From Lepiota brunneoincarnata (lineage: Eukaryota; Basidiomycota; Agaricomycetes; Agaricales; Agaricaceae), in NCBI GenBank assembly GCA_023014365.1, contig JAEBUN010000014.1, positions 372,001 to 436,000 on the forward strand: a DNA stretch of 64,000 bases, given 5' to 3'. This document shows positions 57,976 to 64,000 of this stretch, piece after piece. The notes beneath the pieces are model-generated. The model was given only the letters and a program-made list of their open reading frames with translations. It had not been told where the DNA came from and searched no databases. Both the position numbers and the translations under genes were made by a program. The number at the start of each line of letters is the position of its first letter. Within the stretch, counting starts at the first letter, position 1.

Positions 57976-60258
57976 ACAGCAAGGATGGTGAAGATAATGA
58001 TTTGCACATTCACTCTTTGGACATGCTTGATGAAAACTTTGCATGTGAAGCAGCATCCGCAGCCATAGGTTTGTCCTCACCCCATGAATCACCTGCCTCG
58101 CTAACAATACTTTAGATGCGAATGCCTTGGGAGATTCAGACCTTAATCTACTTTGCAGTTATACCCTCAAGGTGGAGGACCACATAACTGAGTGCACTTT
58201 CAGTCGACTCCATAAAGCTTTTCCAGGCAGCAGTCAGGTCAGCCTGAAAATAACCAAAAAGCACATTCAATCACTGTCTGGATTTCAGCCCATATGATAC
58301 AGCTGTTGTATAAATAGTTGCATTTGTTTTGTTGGGCCATATGAAGACCTCACTGGATGCCCCAACTGCAAGGAATTGCAATACATGGCAAATGGAAAGC
58401 CACGCAAGACATTTGAGTACCTTCCCCTCATCCCTCACCTATGGGCTATGTCAATGAACCCCACACACATGAGGGGGGTGTGCTATCCGGGAACATACAT
58501 TCATGAGCCTGGCATCATCAAGGACATTTTCAATGGTTCCCACTATCGGTCCTTGCTCAGTACTCTCATCCCTGATGCAAGCCATCCTATGTTTTTTTTC
58601 TCTGATAAGTGTGACATCGCCCTTGGTCTTTCAATGGATGGTTTTGCCCCATTCAAAGACCATGACAAGATGTGCTGGCCCATCCTCCTTGTCAATTACA
58701 ATCTTCCCCCCGAAATGCATTTCCAGAAACAGTACCACATTCACGCTGGTACAGTCCCAGGTCTGAAAAAACCTTGGGATTGGGATTCATTCTGCTGGCC
58801 ACTCGCTCACAAACTCATCCAACTCAAAATGGGTGTTAAAGCTTTTGACGCGATCAGTCAATCATCATTCTTGCTTCGTGCCTATCTCATCATAGGATTT
58901 GGCAACATTCTGGCCATGACCCTGACAACATGCATGAAAGGGCAGAATGGTATCAGCCTATGCCACATCTGCAACATCAAAGGGGTTCTCTCACCCTCTC
59001 ATACTTACTATGTCCCTCTTTGGTGAGATAAGGTTCCCAAAGCAAATCCTCCCCAGTACAACCCATCTGATCTCCCCATTTGTACTCACAAGGAGTTTTT
59101 AGAGCAAGCTCATGCCATGGATATGGCCCCCAGCAACTCTGTACATGATGTGCTTGCCAAACAGTATGGCATCAAAGGGATACCAATCCTCAGCACCATA
59201 TCCTCACTCTCATTCCCATCTTCATTCCCATTTGACTTCATGCACCTTATCTGGGAAAATTTAATTCCTAACCTCATTCTGTTCTGGACTGGCAAATTCA
59301 AGGACCTAGATCACCAAGACAAAGGCTATGTCATTGCAAAACAAATCTGGAATGAAATTGGTGCTGCCATGGCAGCATGTGGTGCAACAATCCCAGCAGC
59401 TTTTGGGGCTTCAGTACCCAACATTGCAACTAAACAGTCACAAATGACTGCTGAGATGTACTCCAACTGGATGCTATATATTGCTCCAGTTGTGCTTTGT
59501 GGCAGGTTCACAAACATGAAGTACTATGACCATTTCATGCAGCTTGTCAAACTTTTGAAGCTCTGCTTGTTGCTTGAGATCACAGAAGAGGAATTGAAAC
59601 AGATTGATGAGGGTTTCAAGTCCTGGGTTCAGATGTATGAAAAGTGAGTACCTACCTTCTACATTGTGCTCTTATGCTCAAATTAATGTAGGCTGTACTA
59701 TGAAAATGACCCTGCTTGACTCTCCACTTGTCCTTTGACTCTCCACACCCTTCTTCATATTGCATGGGGTATCCAGGTGGCGGGTCCTGTCTGGACATAT
59801 TGGGCATTTCCTATGGAGCGTCATTGCAATACTCTACTTCCATCAATCAGAAGTCAACACCACCCTTACAAATCCATTGACACCTTTGTCACAGCAACTG
59901 CACAATTAAATCAAATATGATTATTGTATGATCTTTATGAGGTGCTATCTTTGGATCCTGACAAGAAGGAAACTGACAAATTTGTCCATGATTTATGTAT
60001 GTTTACTTTGCCATCTCATACCTATTGCTTATTCACCTGCTTGTAAACAGACCCATCCTACATGCTTTCCACCCCCCAATGATGTGAAATCTTACCCCCA
60101 TCAGTATATAACAAAGTTCTAGCTTCTTTAGCAACATGTTTTGATGTCACAAAGAAAACTATTCAATCCATTATAAAACCAGATCAGCTCATTGTCCAGT
60201 ATGGCAGAGTAACTTGTCTTGAAGGAGGTGATGTCATGATTGCCCATGATCTGGTCAG

Positions 60259-60684
60259 TGTTATCAGAAGTCCCCTTAAACCCCCTTATCAGAAGCCTCA
60301 CCAGAAGGAACTCTTATCAGAAGCAACCAGTACATAAATAGATAGAAGAACTGTCACTCTGAAACAATCAGAAGTGCTCATCAGAACAATCTATAATTAG
60401 ATAGATAAGACCTTGACTCAGTATGACTCACCTTACCTGGGTCCAGATATATATAGTAGGAGCATAGCCACACATAGTAGTATATAAAGATACCGTACTG
60501 TACCTTGTATCCTTATCTTAGTGTTATACAGTTCTTGCCTCCTATACCTCTTTGCCCTTAAACCAGCTGGACTATAGTGCTTCGTCGTCTCCAAGTCACG
60601 CTTAGTAGGACAGGACCAAGTCTGTATAGACATCCTGTGTCAAACTCCATGCTACTCAAGAGCGAACCCCTAACCCGGGTAACA
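60259..60684 (+). mobile_element. Solo LTR 3, TSD GTCAG
   Basis: 426 bp, TGTTATCAGAAG...CCGGGTAACA, flanked by GTCAG at 60254-60258 and 60685-60689. It is inserted in the Tnp2 coding sequence; removing it and one TSD rejoins the frame. It is longer than solo LTRs 1 and 2, with extra sequence near its 5' end. Confidence 0.93.
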
Positions 60685-61116
60685 GTCAGGAAGAGAGAGG
60701 ACAGTTGGGATGCATCTTTTGTGCAGGTTGAGTACTATTGCTTCTTCCTGCATATGCTATCTGAATGTTTCTCATTTCAGTATACTCAACTTGTGGATCA
60801 GTATGCTTGCCAAAAGAGAAAATCACCAGAATTCATACCACATGATTTCTTTGGCCAACTGAAGCGTATCCTAGTTTTAGAACTCCCATCCACACCCCAA
60901 ATCAACCTAACCATGCCAACAACTGTTATCCTGGCACTTATTCATGGTGTCAAGGCAACACAAAAAAATGGCATTTACTATTACAGTAGTGGAGGTTGTG
61001 GTGTTGACAAAGTTGTTGATATGAGTACAGTGCAGTGTGTTATTGGAAGGATATTAGACAGGGGTGAGTGGGCCATTGTAGATCGAACACCCAATATGGA
61101 GAGCCAGGTAGACTAA

Positions 61117-61926
61117 GGTTCCAATTGTATTGATTCATAAACTATTCAAGTCTGCTGTTTTGGACCAGTAACTATGTGCTTGGCACCTCTTAGATATCTT
61201 AGATGGGTTCATGAATCCTGATTGGATCACCCCCACTGCTCCCTGTGTGGAGAGCAGACAATGGCTGCTCATGTAGCACCCCTCATCCCCTCTTCCACTA
61301 GTCTGGACAAGAATGATACTGTGGAGACAAGGCTGAGGCCCACACACTCCCAGCTTGGCCACCATGCAAAATGCACCAAGCACAACCCACCAATGTATAT
61401 GGACACATCATGCAAGCAGCGGATTGTGTATGTGGTTCCCCTTCCTTTTTTTAATCTCTTTTCTCTTCCCTTCTATAGAAAAACCCATGTGCTGCTCATC
61501 TCTATCTGAGACTTCACAGCAAGCTTTCTTTCTCTTCACATCCCAAACTACTATTCCCCCATCCAAAATCTAGACACTATCACATTGTTAGTCATTGGCA
61601 CATGCTCCCGGTGGTCTCGTTTGTGTATTGGCAGTGGTTCCTTGAAAATGTGCAGAACAAATGACAGGAGAAGCCTCAGAGGTTCCAACACCAAGGAGTC
61701 AAGGATCAGAGCCAGAGAAGGCAGAAGCACAAGAGATGCTGTCACAGGGAAGGCTGGAGAGGTTCAGGGGGGGTCTGCCATTGCTGATTATGAAGCTCTC
61801 TTTGGAGGCACATGAGTGTGAGGTTTGTGGTAGTGGCAATGACAGCATTTTTGACATGGAGTTCATTCACTGCTTGGACATATTGGATGCAGTTTGTCTT
61901 CCATGTTCTCTGCTTACTCCCAAACA
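61117..61926. other. No recognised gene
   Basis: Contains a short Glu-rich ORF (61661-61930) with two CxxC-like pairs, but no family match. Confidence 0.35.
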
Positions 61927-62754
61927 TTAGAAGCTGATAGCAAACAAATCTGCAGCTATATTTTGAAAACTATATTGGGTTTCTGATTGTTGCAGTGCCA
62001 GTTCAATGATCTCCAGAGTGGGATTACCCAAATAGATGCACCAGAGGGTGTAATGAATAGAAGCGTTGGTAGTTGTCTTGTCCACTTGGTCTTTCTTAAG
62101 CACTTTCATGAACACCAAGTGTACATTGAGAAGTTCTGGTGGAATGATGTCATGGCCAGCAGGATCTGTATAATCCACAAAGTGCTTTGTCATTTCAGTG
62201 TAGAAGGCACATAAGCAGCTCTCGAGGGGACGATCCATCCCCATCTTCATGCCAAACTCCCAGATTGGCACAAGCACTTGATATTGGAGGTTTCCCTCAG
62301 GTCCATCAATGTAGATGAGTGATACCCATTGCAGGAACACCAATGCCCCCTGAAGATGGATTGTTGCCAGCAAGTGGCTTTGCAGTTTGTCAATGGCCCC
62401 CTGTCGGCATGGGAACCTGTCCGGAAGGCTCAATAGCATGGCAAAAATCAGGACAGTGTTTGGGTCCACCCACATACATGGACTGTGCACTGACAGGTGG
62501 ATGGATGTGTTGAGATTGGATAAATGGTACTTGCTACCTGTCCCTATGGCCCTTGTCTGTGTCTGCTCCCATCGGGCCCACAGTGATTTGGGCCTCTCAT
62601 TCCCTTCTTGTAGTTTGGAAATGATGGGTTTAATGGCCAGAGGTATCCCATTGGCAATTTGGACCAATTTTTCAGTGAATTTGTTCATCAGCACCTGAGA
62701 TGTTTGAAATATCAACTTTGCATCCTGAGACCGATCCTTCTCGGTTTGTATTTC
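61927..62754 (-). CDS. Long exon of an unknown protein (minus strand)
   Basis: Starting at a 3' splice site (ATAACAG) at 62755, one uninterrupted reading of 275 codons runs from EIQTEKDRSQDAKLIFQ to NIAADLFAISF and a stop at 61927. It begins with an amphipathic helical stretch (QVLMNKFTEKLVQIANGIP) and contains hydrophobic segments such as WVDPNTVLIFAMLLSLPD and LQGALVFLQWVSLIYIDG. It is one of the few long ORFs in the window without stops. I do not recognise the family, and upstream exons were not found. Confidence 0.45.
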   Translation of the reverse strand, partial: EIQTEKDRSQDAKLIFQTSQVLMNKFTEKLVQIANGIPLAIKPIISKLQEGNERPKSLWARWEQTQTRAIGTGSKYHLSNLNTSIHLSVHSPCMWVDPNTVLIFAMLLSLPDRFPCRQGAIDKLQSHLLATIHLQGALVFLQWVSLIYIDGPEGNLQYQVLVPIWEFGMKMGMDRPLESCLCAFYTEMTKHFVDYTDPAGHDIIPPELLNVHLVFMKVLKKDQVDKTTTNASIHYTLWCIYLGNPTLEIIELALQQSETQYSFQNIAADLFAISF

Positions 62755-64000
62755 CTGTTATATTGTTAGATTAACTTTCAATTTATAGTAAGTTTGTGCA
62801 GTTAGCTGAATGGCACTCAGGGGCTAACAATAAATGTAATGAATATAGCAGTAAAATCCTTCAGTATGTTCAATCACTGGTAGAGCAACTGTGTAGTGTG
62901 ATCAGGTACTGAGAATGGGACATAGGACTTACAACGGATGCACACCATGCTCTGTATTCAATTTTGCAACTTTATCCTGTCTAGTATTGCTCAGAGTACC
63001 ATTAGTTGGAAGCAGTCTATTGAGATATTCATTGGGTGGCACATGCAAGATGGTAAGGATTTTATTTTCAAGCTCATGTACACTCCTAATCCACATTTCA
63101 CCAATGCCAAGTTCAGGTTATATCAAGACACTTCCCCCCAGGTGACCAGACTCCCCCATTTGCAAAAAACTTCACTGGAACAGTCCTCTCATAGATATGG
63201 AACATTACAATGGTGTGCATGCCACAGAACCCCCGGACCGTCCAGTGTTCATCTTTATCTGACTTTGAAGAATGTTTTACTCCCCTTCACATTCTTCAGC
63301 CACCAATCACATCCACTCCATTAATACTCACATTAAAACCCAATCTATTGCCCAACCCATGGCCATTCCAGATACTTCCTTCTTGTGGGTGCTTTTAGCA
63401 ACCTCCAAGGCAGCCCTTGCCTTTCCCCTCTCTTCCCAGGATGGCTTTTTGTACTTGTGTGAGTAGAGGTAAGCATATGACATGTATGCAAGTGAATTTG
63501 GCGATGATGGTGAGAGCAACAGTGGTGCAGCACTTGTTACACTTATCAGGAGCTGCAAGATATGCAAGTATATGCAAGTACAAATGCAAATGCTCAATAC
63601 AACAGCATGGTAAATGTGGCTCCATGGTCCACCATCCCCTATGACTACAAGGGCTGCCACTCTTGTGGCCACACCTCTTGGCCCCAGGAGCAAATACACA
63701 CACTAGGTTTCTGTTTTTTTTGTTCATTTTAATGTCCCAGAGGCCACTCCTTTTGGTGGACGCACCTCTACAGGTTGAGCAAATGCTACTGGGGCCCCAT
63801 TGTCCCTTACTGCACCATGGCACTACATTGCCCTGCACAGAAACGCCATCTGCATGACCACTATCCTCCCCTGCCCTCTGCTTTGTCCTCTGGCTGGGTG
63901 TCACATTCTGTTTTCCACCTTGACAGTAGCCAAACCTCCAGTATATTACTCTATTGTATACTAGTAATTAATATTCATGTTTGCTATTGAAAAACATTCT
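62755..64000. other. End of window, no recognised gene
   Basis: ORFs on both strands overlap each other and show no domain. The stretch may include upstream exons of the minus-strand gene. Confidence 0.35.

Larger units (their letters stand above)
57312..61116 (+). pseudogene. Tnp2-type (CACTA/EnSpm) transposase, multi-exon, broken
   Basis: The N-terminal frame from 57312 (MPVPCTCSCGLQVTYATKQN, HLNGHGKMSLR) continues into an acidic, repeat-containing stretch with several TGA stops. The Tnp2 transposase domain follows: CFVGPYEDLTGCPNCKEL, PLIPHLWAMSMNP, DIALGLSMDGFAPF, NYNLPPEMHF, GTVPGLKKPWDWDSFCWPLA, GQNGISLCHICNIKG, AKQYGIKGIPILS, FDFMHLIWENLIPNLILFW, AFGASVPNIA, VAGPVWTYWAFPMERHCNTL. The C-terminal region after the solo LTR reads EDSWDASFVQVEY, TQLVDQYACQKRKSPEF and DRGEWAIVDRTPN, stop TAA at 61114-61116. 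In-frame TGA codons occur at several sites, for example 57471, after PI near 58296, and 59024. Full-length layout but inactive. Element ends were not identified. Confidence 0.8.

Noticed and set aside
57699..58107. Minus-strand ORFs rich in Ala-Leu-Thr or His-Ser-Cys repeats
   Set aside because: They are antisense readings of the 18-bp acidic repeat in the Tnp2 gene.
63395..63904. 169-aa minus-strand ORF as a gene
   Set aside because: It overlaps other equally long ORFs on both strands, has no domain, and its composition looks like random reading of low-complexity DNA.

Overview
The window looks like a repeat-rich accessory region from the nuclear genome of a mushroom-forming basidiomycete (Agaricomycetes). 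Support comes from short GT-AG introns of about 50-80 nt with CTRAY-type branch sites, fungal hAT, Tc1/mariner, Tnp2/CACTA and chromodomain Ty3/gypsy elements, and gene families I know from basidiomycetes: AIG1-like GTPases, 7TM membrane proteins, DUF5648 proteins, a CTP-dependent diacylglycerol kinase and ribosomal protein uS8. I cannot name the genus. Nearly every gene here is broken, and most in-frame stops are TGA where an Arg CGA is expected, a sign of methyl-CpG deamination.

Layout. 1-2000: the 3' end of a chromodomain gypsy element carrying two long overlapping ORFs, one with zinc knuckles. 2713-5837: a gene with an NLR-like helical region, a ubiquitin-like domain and a zinc ribbon. 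Its tail is encoded by 23 consecutive exons of exactly 3 nt, each between short introns; the middle of this train has been amplified as a 71-bp tandem repeat. This is the most remarkable feature of the window. 6242-8138 (minus): decayed DGK1 and uS8 genes. 9179-14097: a 4.9-kb hAT element with a multi-exon transposase, interrupted by a solo LTR. 14340-16206: a 1867-bp LTR-like element sitting in another hAT remnant.

18.7-39.9 kb: an AIG1-like GTPase gene broken by a Tc1/mariner element in its N-terminal part and by a 17-kb nested block in its middle. The block is gypsy A (TSD CCAG), containing hAT 2, containing a Tc1/mariner and gypsy B (TSD GAGCT), whose pol contains a second copy of the 1867-bp element.

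41-51 kb: a 7TM protein gene with stops, a secreted DUF5648 gene between two copies of a ~1-kb repeat, a minus-strand Ser/Thr/Lys-rich gene, and a gene made by duplication of an intron-plus-exon unit. 53-61 kb: a large basidiomycete protein of unknown function and a Tnp2 (CACTA-type) transposase gene, each interrupted by a solo LTR of the same family with perfect 5-bp target duplications. The last 3 kb hold one long minus-strand exon of unknown function and otherwise nothing I recognise.

All exon boundaries, identities and family assignments were read by eye from the sequence. Nothing was searched or aligned by computer.
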